Position numbers and translations under genes: made by a program. From Lentisphaerota bacterium (GTDB lineage: Bacteria > Verrucomicrobiota > Lentisphaeria > Oligosphaerales > JABHEG01), in the NCBI GenBank assembly GCA_018676675.1, contig JABHEG010000099.1, forward strand, positions 33,488-97,487: DNA of 64,000 nucleotides, written 5' to 3'. Positions 8,292 through 16,175 of this stretch are shown in pieces. How positions within the stretch are numbered: the first letter of the stretch is position 1; each line of letters starts with the position of its first letter. A model generated the notes under the pieces. The model was not told the DNA's origin. It searched no databases and worked only from the letters and a program-made list of their open reading frames with translations.

Positions 8292-8590
8292 CGCATTTCT
8301 CATGGGCAGGACACTTTGGCGTTTGTTTCTCGCTCTGGCAGAGACCATTGAGAATCAGTGGTCGATCCTCGGGCGGAACACTGTGTTTCCGAGACCAGAA
8401 GGCAATGCCCACCCGTTGGGTAAACTCGGGGCACGCCGATCCTCGCTCTCACCGCACGGGGCAGTGGTTTGACATTCGCTAAGGCCTCATTGCCCCACGG
8501 AAGCCGTGGAGCCCGTCTCGCTCTGCTCGGCTCCACGGCACCCGCTTGCGAAAGCAAGGCTCGACGCACCCCGAGTCTATGAGAAATGCG
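8292..8590. mobile_element. MITE-like element with 12-bp terminal inverted repeats
   Basis: CGCATTTCTCAT (8292-8303) is exactly inverted as ATGAGAAATGCG (8579-8590). The flanks carry the 7-bp direct repeat TGCTAAC at 8284-8290 and 8591-8597, with one extra C between repeat and terminus on the left, as expected of a target-site duplication. The 299-bp interior has no convincing reading frame but holds strong internal hairpins near its right end. These features fit a non-autonomous MITE; no matching transposase is in the window, so the family is unknown. Confidence 0.5.
8495..8558 (+). other. nested hairpins with mutually exclusive pairing
   Basis: CCACGG-aag-CCGTGG (8495-8509) competes with the 10-bp pair CCGTGGAGCC (8504-8513)/GGCTCCACGG (8529-8538). 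A third hairpin, CTTGC-gaaa-GCAAG (8545-8558), closes with a GAAA tetraloop. They lie inside the MITE-like element. Such folding is typical of palindromic mobile repeats; a structured RNA is an alternative reading. Confidence 0.5.
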
Positions 8591-8695
8591 TGCTAACAGA
8601 ACGGACCGACGCAAGATGGGCGTGTCCTGTTCACGACATCTCTCGCATCATGCTGTAGCGCGCGGTTTCCAGGTCCCTATTCGGTCGGAGGGGAA

Positions 8696-8861
8696 GACCG
8701 CTTACGTTGTGCGCGGCTCGGATGGAGAGAGGACCGCTTACGTTGTGCGCGGCTGGGAGGGAGAGAGGACCGCTCCTGTGAGCCTGTCCGCCATAGCGCC
8801 CTTGGGGCGGCGGTGGATCGCGGTTCTGACGGAGAGAGGACCGCTTACGTTGTGCGCGGCT
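8696..8861 (+). repeat. three copies of a 23-bp repeat plus a partial copy
   Basis: GACCGCTTACGTTGTGCGCG (first 20 of 23 bases, followed by GCT) occurs exactly at 8696-8718, 8732-8754 and 8839-8861. Copies one and two start 36 bases apart. A partial copy, GAGAGAGGACCGCT, is at 8761-8774, and GGAGAGAGGA precedes copies two and three. The array lies in the gene-free stretch between the fic gene and the propeller gene and does not look coding. Confidence 0.7.
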
Positions 8862-8891
8862 CTGAAGGAGCGCCGTGCTCCGCTCCGCGCA

Positions 8892-10031
8892 TCACCGTGG
8901 CGAGAGGTCGCACCATTTGAGGAAGTGTGCAGTGTCGATGCTGGCGATGCCGACCTGTGACCGGCCGGGCTTTGCGTAGGCCTTGGTGCGGTCGAACTTC
9001 AGCCCTTTCCAGCCCCATCCCTCGTAGAGCATGTAGAGACGTCCCTCGTGTTCGAAGACCTCCCCGAACCAGATGGCGCCCTGGTCCCACTGTCCGGGAG
9101 GCCCCCGTTGGAACAGAGGCTGCGCATTCTTCACCTTGGTCCAGTGCACCAAGTCGGTGGAATAGGCGGCGTGGAAGCGATCGGGGTAGTCGAAGTGGGT
9201 TGCACTCGCCTGGTAGACCATGAACCAACGTCCCTCCAGCCGGAAGATCCGCCCCCCATGTACGGACCGGGAGTCGAACGTCCCGGGCGGCCCTACATCG
9301 ATCACCAGTTGGCGCGGTGCGCGGCTGATGTCGGAGGGATCAGGCGTGATGGCGAGGTAGGTCTTCAGCCGGTCGGTCACGCGTCGACGGACGGGGTCGT
9401 ATTTTGCATCACCATAGAACAGGTAGTAGTGCCCCTGGTGGTACACGGCATCGCAGGGCCCCACGCGCTTCTGCAGCGGGTTACTTCGGAACTTGCGGAA
9501 CGTCATTCCCCCGTCGTTGGACTGTGCTCCCGCCAGGCAGCCGCCGCTGTTGTATGGAACGCCTTTGTAGAACATGATGAGAACGTCGTTCAGTCCTTCC
9601 CGGTCCTTGCCCCAGACGGGGCAGCAATCGAGGAGGTGTTTGCCGTCATAGCTGTCGCCTGGGCCGTGGAAGAGCACAGGATTACCGGGGTGCTCCTGCC
9701 ATGGACCGTATGGGGAGAACCCGTCCGCTTCCTGGGTGAAGAGCCCAATGCTGTCATGGTAGTTCCGCTGCCGGTCCGTGCTTTCGCTGGGGAACCGCCC
9801 GGAGCCGCGCACGTACAGCCGCCATCGGCCATCGGGAGATTCTGCCGGGGTCAGCACAGCCGCGTTCGCGACATGGATTGAGCGCCAGCGTTTGTTTGGC
9901 GCGACGGCGAGAAGTGGGTTCTTCGTCCAGCGAACGAACAGCGCGTCCGTTGGCTGTGTCAAGGGTTCGCAGGTCCCGGTCATGCAGACCAGGAGGCAGG
10001 GGAGTACGCGTTGGAAGCTCCAGTCGCTCAT
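8892..10031 (-). CDS. secreted five-bladed beta-propeller glycosidase-like protein (GH43/GH130-like)
   Basis: A 379-residue protein with an N-terminal hydrophobic export signal (VLPCLLVCMTG) that could be a lipoprotein or ordinary signal peptide. The rest is a five-bladed propeller of the GH32/43/68/130 superfamily, with repeated blade motifs RWRLYVRGSG, DVLIMFYKG, YYLFYGDA, RWFMVYQAS and RLYMLYEGWGW. Conserved acidic positions include HDSIGLF, GPCDAVYH and WDQGAIWFGEV, which could supply catalytic residues, but I cannot assign them with certainty. The length is normal for a single-domain member. It is transcribed divergently from the sulfatase gene 145 bases away and may share its promoter region. 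Substrate unknown. Confidence 0.75.
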   Translation of the reverse strand: MSDWSFQRVLPCLLVCMTGTCEPLTQPTDALFVRWTKNPLLAVAPNKRWRSIHVANAAVLTPAESPDGRWRLYVRGSGRFPSESTDRQRNYHDSIGLFTQEADGFSPYGPWQEHPGNPVLFHGPGDSYDGKHLLDCCPVWGKDREGLNDVLIMFYKGVPYNSGGCLAGAQSNDGGMTFRKFRSNPLQKRVGPCDAVYHQGHYYLFYGDAKYDPVRRRVTDRLKTYLAITPDPSDISRAPRQLVIDVGPPGTFDSRSVHGGRIFRLEGRWFMVYQASATHFDYPDRFHAAYSTDLVHWTKVKNAQPLFQRGPPGQWDQGAIWFGEVFEHEGRLYMLYEGWGWKGLKFDRTKAYAKPGRSQVGIASIDTAHFLKWCDLSPR

Positions 10032-10176
10032 GTCCTAACAGTGGCACTCCGGGGGCGAGTTGTCATGCGGGCGGGTGAGTGTCTGTTTGAGCACGGTCTT
10101 GTGCGGGTGTAGACTTTGAGTGTCCTTCCCGTGCGCGGCCAGCGCCCGAATCGTGAAGAGACCCGTGGAGAAGCCC

Positions 10177-12288
10177 ATGACAGGATCTGTGCGAAGCGTG
10201 CTGTTGCTGCTGTTGTTTGCCTTCTCGGCGAATTCCCAGGCAGCGGGACGGCACCCGAACATTCTCGTGATCCTGGCCGATGACCTGGGCTACGGCAGCG
10301 CGGGTTGCTACGGCGCGGACGGCAAACTTCTTCGGACGCCTGGGATGGATCGGCTTGCCCGGGAAGGGCGACGCTTTGCCGACGCCAACGCGACCTCATC
10401 GGTCTGCTCTCCGACACGTTACTCTGTACTCACCGGCCGCTACTGCTGGCGGACGTCGCTCAAGAAAGGCGTCCTCGGAGTCTTCTCCCCTTTGCACGTT
10501 GAACGCGAACGCCTGACTCTGGCAACCCTCGCTAAGCGGAACGGTTACAGGACGGCTGCCGTCGGGAAGTGGCATCTTGGCTACGGCGACGGGAAGGGAT
10601 CTTTGCTTTTCCAGACCGATTATGCGGCAGAACTCTCGCCCGGCCCGCTCGACCTGGGGTTCGACTACCATTTCTCCGTGCCGGCCAACCATGGGGATAT
10701 TACCGGCGTTTTTATCGAGAACCGGTTCGTCTACGGGTTACGCAAAGGCAGAATCCCCAAAGGAATGACCATACCCGGTCCAGACCCGGACGATGAGAAT
10801 TACCAGGCCACCTACACCGCGACTGACCTCGAGAACAAGCGTGCCGCGTCGAGGATCCTCGACCTCGATGCGCCGCGCCGCAAGAACCCGCGCGTGATGG
10901 CTACGTTGACCGACAAGGCTATTCGCTGGATCGAGACCCAACCCGAAGAGAAACCGTTCTTCCTCTTCCTCACCCCGGTGGCCGTACACAACCCTATCAC
11001 TCCGGACAGAGACTTGGCCGAAGGGAGCGCAGCCGGGTTGTACGGAGACTGGATACACGAACTTGACCGCAGTGTTGAGCGAATGCTGGACGCCTTGGAT
11101 CGGCTGGACAGGAGCAGGAACACTCTTGTCATCTTCACCAGCGACAATGGCGGCGTTTTCAAGCCGTACAGGGAATCCCTGCAGACCGAAGCCTACAAGG
11201 CCGGTTTGAAGATCAACGGCCCGTTCCGAGGTGGTAAGCACTCGGTCTGGGAAGGTGGATTCCGCGTGCCTTTCCTCGTGCGCTGGCCTGGGCATGTTCC
11301 GGCCGGTACGGTCTGCAGCGACATGGTCAGCCTGTCCGACATCCTGGCCACCCTGGCGGCCGTCCTCGGTCATCCACTGCCACGGGCGGCCGAAGTTGCC
11401 GAGGACAGCTACAACCAGCTGCCGGCGTTCCTCGGGAAGGGGATTGCCCCTGCACGGGAAGACATGATTGTGCACAGCTCGGATGGTGTTTTTGCCATCC
11501 GCAGAGGCCCCTGGAAGTGGATCGAGGGTGTCCCCGCAGCAGGGGTCAAACGGGGGGCGCTCAAGATTCGTGCGGCCGAGCACAAGCCGCAGCTCTACAA
11601 TCTTGTGGAAGATCCGGCTGAAACGCGCGATGTCAGCGCCGACCACCCTAAGGTGGCAGCTGGTCTCAAGGCGTTGCTCGGGCGCTATCGCCGGGGTGGC
11701 TACAGTCGTGAGTTGCCTCCGCCAATGCCTCCCGAAGTCGCTGCACCGATTCCACCACTTCCGCCACTCACAGGGCAGGTCGTTCTCAGAGAGTCTCTGA
11801 CGGCTGCATCCAAGGCGCCCTGGGCGGCCATCTCGGGGACGTGGGCGGCGCAGGACAGCGGCCAGTGGGGCACGGCTGTGAACGCGAAGCGACCGGCGAC
11901 CCTGCGCGGGCCTTTGCCGATCACTGACGGTACGCTGCAGTACGAGTTGAGCTTTGGTCGCGCAGACCGACACTCTCTGCGGATTCATGCGGCCGGTGAG
12001 GGGAATCGTTCGTTCCGCGTTACCGTGTGGCCCACCCGACTCGACATCGCCAAGAACCCCGAGAAGGGCGAGACAGCTCCGACTTTCCTCGCGCGTTATG
12101 CGCTGGAGCTCAAGAACAAGACATGGTACACGCTGAGAATCACGTTCGTGGGAGACACGATCACGACACAGTGCGGCGGCGTGACAGCAACGGCAAAGCA
12201 CGCGATTTTCGCCGAACCGAAGGAGCGTATGTTCCTCCAGTGGTATGACGGCGATGGCGGTCTCCGCAGCGTCGTAGTAACGCGGTGA
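10177..12288 (+). CDS. secreted type I sulfatase with C-terminal beta-sandwich
   Basis: A 703-residue exported sulfatase. ATG 10177 is chosen because GGAG lies at 10167-10170 and the signal peptide VLLLLLFAFSANSQA follows; a longer frame from 10120 lacks both. CSPTR (Cys77-Arg81) is the site where Cys becomes formylglycine, and NILVILADDLGYG provides the calcium-binding Asp pair. GKWHLGYG and TSDNGGVF are further conserved family motifs. About 170 residues beyond the sulfatase core form a laminin-G/DUF1080-like beta-sandwich that probably binds glycan. It should hydrolyse sulfate esters from polysaccharide outside the cytoplasm after maturation by an enzyme not encoded here. A UroD-like gene follows 40 bases downstream. 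Confidence 0.92.
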   Translation: MTGSVRSVLLLLLFAFSANSQAAGRHPNILVILADDLGYGSAGCYGADGKLLRTPGMDRLAREGRRFADANATSSVCSPTRYSVLTGRYCWRTSLKKGVLGVFSPLHVERERLTLATLAKRNGYRTAAVGKWHLGYGDGKGSLLFQTDYAAELSPGPLDLGFDYHFSVPANHGDITGVFIENRFVYGLRKGRIPKGMTIPGPDPDDENYQATYTATDLENKRAASRILDLDAPRRKNPRVMATLTDKAIRWIETQPEEKPFFLFLTPVAVHNPITPDRDLAEGSAAGLYGDWIHELDRSVERMLDALDRLDRSRNTLVIFTSDNGGVFKPYRESLQTEAYKAGLKINGPFRGGKHSVWEGGFRVPFLVRWPGHVPAGTVCSDMVSLSDILATLAAVLGHPLPRAAEVAEDSYNQLPAFLGKGIAPAREDMIVHSSDGVFAIRRGPWKWIEGVPAAGVKRGALKIRAAEHKPQLYNLVEDPAETRDVSADHPKVAAGLKALLGRYRRGGYSRELPPPMPPEVAAPIPPLPPLTGQVVLRESLTAASKAPWAAISGTWAAQDSGQWGTAVNAKRPATLRGPLPITDGTLQYELSFGRADRHSLRIHAAGEGNRSFRVTVWPTRLDIAKNPEKGETAPTFLARYALELKNKTWYTLRITFVGDTITTQCGGVTATAKHAIFAEPKERMFLQWYDGDGGLRSVVVTR

Positions 12289-12328
12289 ATCTGAGGTGTT
12301 CTCCCGGCAGGAGGAAGGAAGTGCTCGC

Positions 12329-13366
12329 ATGACGTCGCGCGAACGCATTTTCGCCGCGCTGGACTACCGGCCGGTTGACAAGGTACCGTTGCGCATCTCT
12401 GCCGCGGCTGGTGGGCTGCACGAGCACGGGCAGAAACTGCTCGATCTGTTCCATGGTTGCGGGCATGATTTCGGCTCGCTGGCCGAGGCGACACTGCCTG
12501 ACCCGTTGCCGGCGACAGATTTCGAACCGGACGGCACATACCACGCCTTCCGCACCGACGCCTGGGGTACGCGATGGGAGTACAGGATCCCGGGCATTTG
12601 GGGGCATCCGGTCGCCTGGCCGGTCACTGATCTTGACGCGGTGGAGGAGTACGCCATGCCGTCCTCTCCAGCGCCGTTGGACGGCGACGCCCTGGCCTCG
12701 GCCAGGCGCACAGTGAAGGCGCACCAGCGGAGATCGTTCCGGCTGGACGGGCTCGGGAGCCTGTTCGAGAAGCTGCACTCGATCCGGCGCTTTGAGGATG
12801 TGCTGGTTGATCTCGCTTTGGACGATCCGCGTCTGAACCGACTCGCCGACCGAGTGCTGGAGCACATGCTGGCCAACGCAGAGCGCGCCATCGCTGTCGG
12901 CAGCGACGCCGCGATTGCCGGCGACGACTTCGGCACGGCGACCGCGCTGATGATGTCACCTGAGACCTGGCGACGCTTCTTCAAGCCCCGCTACGAGAGG
13001 GTATTCGCGCCGCTGCGCCAGGCCGGGGTGCGCGTCTTTTTCCACATCTGTGGACACCTGGAACCCATTTTGCCCGATTTCCGTGACTTGGGGGTGAACG
13101 CTATCTGGCCGCAATTGACGTTGTGGGTGCCGGCGGATCTGCACGCCCGCTGTCGGGACTTGGGGTTGGCCATTGAGATCCATCCAGATCGTGGGGATCT
13201 CATGCAGCGCGGTACACCCGACCAGGTCCGCGAGTACGTCCTGCGGGCAGTCGAGGATCTGCACACTCTCGATGGTGGCTCCTGGCTGTACATCGAGATC
13301 GATCCCGGGTTCCCCTGGCCGAACGTCGAAGCATTGTTCAACGTGGCCACGGAACTGAGGGCTTAG
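12329..13366 (+). CDS. uroporphyrinogen decarboxylase-like (MtaA/CmuA-type) protein
   Basis: A 345-residue cytoplasmic (beta/alpha)8 protein starting MTSRERIFAALDYRPVDKVP, the usual N-terminus of the UroD/corrinoid-methyltransferase superfamily. The start ATG 12329 follows a purine-rich AGGAGGAAGGAAG tract. HICGH keeps the His-x-Cys pair that binds zinc in MtaA-like methyltransferases. The usual third-ligand region (a Gly-Cys before the final Pro-rich helix) reads IEIDPGFPWPNVEAL, so that Cys is missing. PVC and clostridial genomes carry many such paralogues beside catabolic genes, where they are thought to demethylate or process small metabolites. It follows the sulfatase by 40 bases and ends 13 bases from the convergent SGNH gene. 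True heme synthesis is unlikely in this context. Confidence 0.82.
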   Translation: MTSRERIFAALDYRPVDKVPLRISAAAGGLHEHGQKLLDLFHGCGHDFGSLAEATLPDPLPATDFEPDGTYHAFRTDAWGTRWEYRIPGIWGHPVAWPVTDLDAVEEYAMPSSPAPLDGDALASARRTVKAHQRRSFRLDGLGSLFEKLHSIRRFEDVLVDLALDDPRLNRLADRVLEHMLANAERAIAVGSDAAIAGDDFGTATALMMSPETWRRFFKPRYERVFAPLRQAGVRVFFHICGHLEPILPDFRDLGVNAIWPQLTLWVPADLHARCRDLGLAIEIHPDRGDLMQRGTPDQVREYVLRAVEDLHTLDGGSWLYIEIDPGFPWPNVEALFNVATELRA

Positions 13367-13379
13367 AATCGTCTGGGCA

Positions 13380-16073
13380 TCAATCCATCGGCGGGCGATG
13401 GACGACCAGGGCCTTGATCCCGGCTGGAGCGTCGCCGTTCCAGGTGAGGGTTAGGGTATGGGGGCCGTTGCGGAGTCCGCTGAACAGGGTCAGCCGTCGA
13501 TCAATGCTGCGGTCCAGCGCAGGCTTCAGGGACACCGGCTGCACAAAGCGGGGGTAAACGTCCCACGTTACCTGAAGACGTGGTGGGCAGTCCATCTTCC
13601 GGTAGGTAAGGGGGCGAATCAGGAAGCAGTCCCGCTGGTTGATACTGATCTGTCCTGACTTTGATAGGAAGTCCGACTGGTTGGAACCACTGCCGTCGGA
13701 GCCTGTTACGGAACCGTGGAGTTCGTACTGGAATGTCTTGGCTGCTATGTCGCATGCCGTCACTGTGGCGACCCAGGTTTGTGGCAGAGGCGGCCTTTCA
13801 GTCGGGAGGGTCACGCGTTTGAACACAGGCCACGGATGCCCCTGGGTGACTCCATTGGTCTTGGTGCACGCGAACAGCTCGGGGAACTCAGCAGGGGGAC
13901 GTCCATCGATTGCCATGGTGAATGTGCCTGCAGCGCGATCCGGGTGTGGCACCAGGTCGATTCGGGTACCGTGGAATGGCAGCGAGAGGGAACACGCGCC
14001 TTCTTTGGCGGTGATGCCGTAGGAATCGCTCGCCCAGAGACCGGTCAGCTGAATCGCGCTGTGTGCCTCCTCAACGGCGGCTCGGGCCTCGACCCAGCGC
14101 ACGCGGTTTGCCCAGCCTCCCGGGAGATGGGCGTTGTACTGGAAGTGCCGTAGACAAAGCTCCGCGAGGAGCGTGTGGCCCTCGCTGTTGGGGTGGACGT
14201 TGGAGCGGACCTTGTCGCCCATGTACTCGTTGATGCCGATGTCGTGCAGGTCCAGGAACTGACTCCACTCCTCTCGCGCCTCGACGAGTTCGCAGTTGTA
14301 CTTCTGGACGAGGTATCGATTGAACGCTGCGCTGATGCTGTCGCCTCGCGTTCGGCCCTCCAGACCCTCTGGATTGTCCACCCAGGCGACCGTATGGGTG
14401 TAGACCATCACCTCGGCCGTGCTGACGCTTCGGAGGGTGGCGATCATGCGTTCAAGCTCGCCGGTGTTCTCGCCTCCGTAGTCGTGGAAGAGCACCAGGT
14501 CTGCGTCGGTGGTGTACAGATCTGCTTCCGCGGTGCGACAGAGGCTGGGGGCGGTGAACCCGCCAATCGCGCGGTTCTCGGTGTCGATGATGGCGTAGGG
14601 AAAGCGTTGTCGCAGCACGTTCGTCATCTGCACCCAGTGCATTCCCGCCGTGATGGACTGTCCGTAGAATAGGATTTTGACCCGTCGCCGCATGGATCGC
14701 GTGCTGGTGGCCAACAAGGTCATGGTCCGCTGGATTCGGGAGCCAAGTGTGTGCGGGGCTGGGTGGGGTGGGAGTTCGGGGATTTCGGCCACGCGAACGT
14801 CGCGCGCCAATTCTCGCAGGAAGCCCATGTCGACGAGTTCGGCGTAGACGCTGCGCACAGCCGGAGTTTCACTTCCCGAGCCGATCAGGAACACCGGTTT
14901 GCGGAGTCCGCCGGACGCTGAGTACGCCAGGACTCGGATGGCGAGGTCCAGCGGGGCATCGCGTGTCGTGCAGCTGCTGGTGACGTCGATGAGGATAGGG
15001 TCGTTCCAGAGCTGTCCGGGGGGCAGACCGGTGCTGGACGTGGTGTGTTTGGCGACTTTCTTGCCCCCCAGGTAGATCTCGCACTGTTCGTCTACGGCCG
15101 GAAGAAGCAGCCAGACGCGTTCTTCCTGCCGGACATCTGCGGGAAGGTTCACCTGCTGGCGCAGCCAGGCCCATCCCTTGTAGTTCCGGAATCCGTCCAT
15201 GCCCCAACCACGCCGGAGATCGATGCGGTCCGGGACCCATTCATTGCCGAGCTCGTCAGTCACCCAGTCCGCCTGGATCCCGCGCTCATCCGGATCGGCT
15301 CGGAATTGCCAGGTCGAGTTCAGTTGGTGAACGACAAGGTGACTCGCGTCTTCCTCGACTTCCACGTCCCCGAAGAGCAGTCTCCCGGCCGTGTCCGCCA
15401 TCCAGACTGGGCCTCGGGTCCGAGCCCAGACCATCCAGGTGGCGTCACACATGCGGCGGATGTTCAGATTAAAGCTCAGCACCTGGAGATCCGACGGGGC
15501 GATGCCAACGTGGGCCAGGGGAATCGCCAGCTCAGCAGTCCAGCTTCCGTTGCCGACCGTCGCGGCGTAGGACATTGCCTTGCCCATCAGTTCCACGGGG
15601 GTGGCCCGGGGCCCACCGACTGATTGCCCAGTGAACGTGCCGTCCGGATAGCAGAGGGCACTGATGATCGGGGGCTTCTCGATTCGTGAGTCGCACAGGG
15701 CGATCTCCAGCCCATCGCGTCCGCCCCAGTTGCCGTTCATCACCAACGGCTTGTCCGCGGGCACGTTGACGTTGATCAAGAGATAGAGCGATGTCTCGTC
15801 AAAGGCGGCCCACGCGTTTGTTTCGTAGGCTGAAGCATCTGCGCTTACGGGAATTGCGCAGGGCATTGGCTGCACGTTGCCGGTCGGCCACTCTCTGGGG
15901 GTCGACTCACCATCAACTGTGATCTGTCCGGGTGGAACCTGCAGGACTCGGTGTTTGGGCCCGGCCAGGAGATGGTGCGATGCGGCAAGGACCATCAGCG
16001 TACCCAGTGCCGAACGGCGGAGACGTGGGCGGATGCTTCGGGTGACTGCGGTATGAGAGAGGCGAAAGTGCAT
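13380..16073 (-). CDS. secreted CBM9-like / sugar-binding / SGNH-hydrolase fusion protein
   Basis: An 897-residue exported protein from ATG 16073, with AAGGAGC eight bases upstream; the signal peptide ends SHHLLA. A CBM9-like module (about residues 40-250, with ITVDGESTPREWP and GGRDGLEIALC) is followed by a galactose-binding-like beta-sandwich of GH2 type (about 270-420). An SGNH/GDSL hydrolase domain starts at ILFYGQSITAG (Ser473 as nucleophile). The usual GDS is GQS. The last block is SNVHPNSEGH (His627), where the normal DxxH has Ser624 at the Asp position, so the catalytic triad is non-canonical. A C-terminal beta-sandwich completes it. A carbohydrate esterase (for example deacetylase) role is likely. 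It lies 102 bases after the beta-helix gene on the same strand and is probably co-transcribed. Confidence 0.82.
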   Translation of the reverse strand: MHFRLSHTAVTRSIRPRLRRSALGTLMVLAASHHLLAGPKHRVLQVPPGQITVDGESTPREWPTGNVQPMPCAIPVSADASAYETNAWAAFDETSLYLLINVNVPADKPLVMNGNWGGRDGLEIALCDSRIEKPPIISALCYPDGTFTGQSVGGPRATPVELMGKAMSYAATVGNGSWTAELAIPLAHVGIAPSDLQVLSFNLNIRRMCDATWMVWARTRGPVWMADTAGRLLFGDVEVEEDASHLVVHQLNSTWQFRADPDERGIQADWVTDELGNEWVPDRIDLRRGWGMDGFRNYKGWAWLRQQVNLPADVRQEERVWLLLPAVDEQCEIYLGGKKVAKHTTSSTGLPPGQLWNDPILIDVTSSCTTRDAPLDLAIRVLAYSASGGLRKPVFLIGSGSETPAVRSVYAELVDMGFLRELARDVRVAEIPELPPHPAPHTLGSRIQRTMTLLATSTRSMRRRVKILFYGQSITAGMHWVQMTNVLRQRFPYAIIDTENRAIGGFTAPSLCRTAEADLYTTDADLVLFHDYGGENTGELERMIATLRSVSTAEVMVYTHTVAWVDNPEGLEGRTRGDSISAAFNRYLVQKYNCELVEAREEWSQFLDLHDIGINEYMGDKVRSNVHPNSEGHTLLAELCLRHFQYNAHLPGGWANRVRWVEARAAVEEAHSAIQLTGLWASDSYGITAKEGACSLSLPFHGTRIDLVPHPDRAAGTFTMAIDGRPPAEFPELFACTKTNGVTQGHPWPVFKRVTLPTERPPLPQTWVATVTACDIAAKTFQYELHGSVTGSDGSGSNQSDFLSKSGQISINQRDCFLIRPLTYRKMDCPPRLQVTWDVYPRFVQPVSLKPALDRSIDRRLTLFSGLRNGPHTLTLTWNGDAPAGIKALVVHRPPMD

Positions 16074-16175
16074 CGTTATTGCTCCTTTGCGTGCATTATT
16101 GGACAGATAACCCAAGAATGCAGGAATGGGTTGGCGTGCGGATAAACCAATCGGCACACTACCGGCGACAGCCGG

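Larger units (their letters stand above)
8166..8891. other. gene-free stretch
   Basis: About 730 bases without a believable gene. It contains the MITE-like element and the 23-bp repeat array described separately. Short frames here lack ribosome sites and natural protein composition. No promoter for the minus-strand neighbour falls in it, because that gene ends at 8892. Confidence 0.6.

Noticed and set aside
8117..8482. Plus-strand frame of 121 codons in the gene-free stretch
   Set aside because: Composition is unnatural, it runs through the half-site cluster and into the MITE-like element, and no homology is apparent.
8696..8861. Possible CRISPR array from repeated 23-mers
   Set aside because: Only three copies, unequal spacing, and no dyad symmetry or cas genes nearby.
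12329..13366. Heme-pathway hemE
   Set aside because: It resembles the MtaA/CmuA-like branch of UroD proteins rather than true HemE and sits beside a sulfatase with no heme genes.
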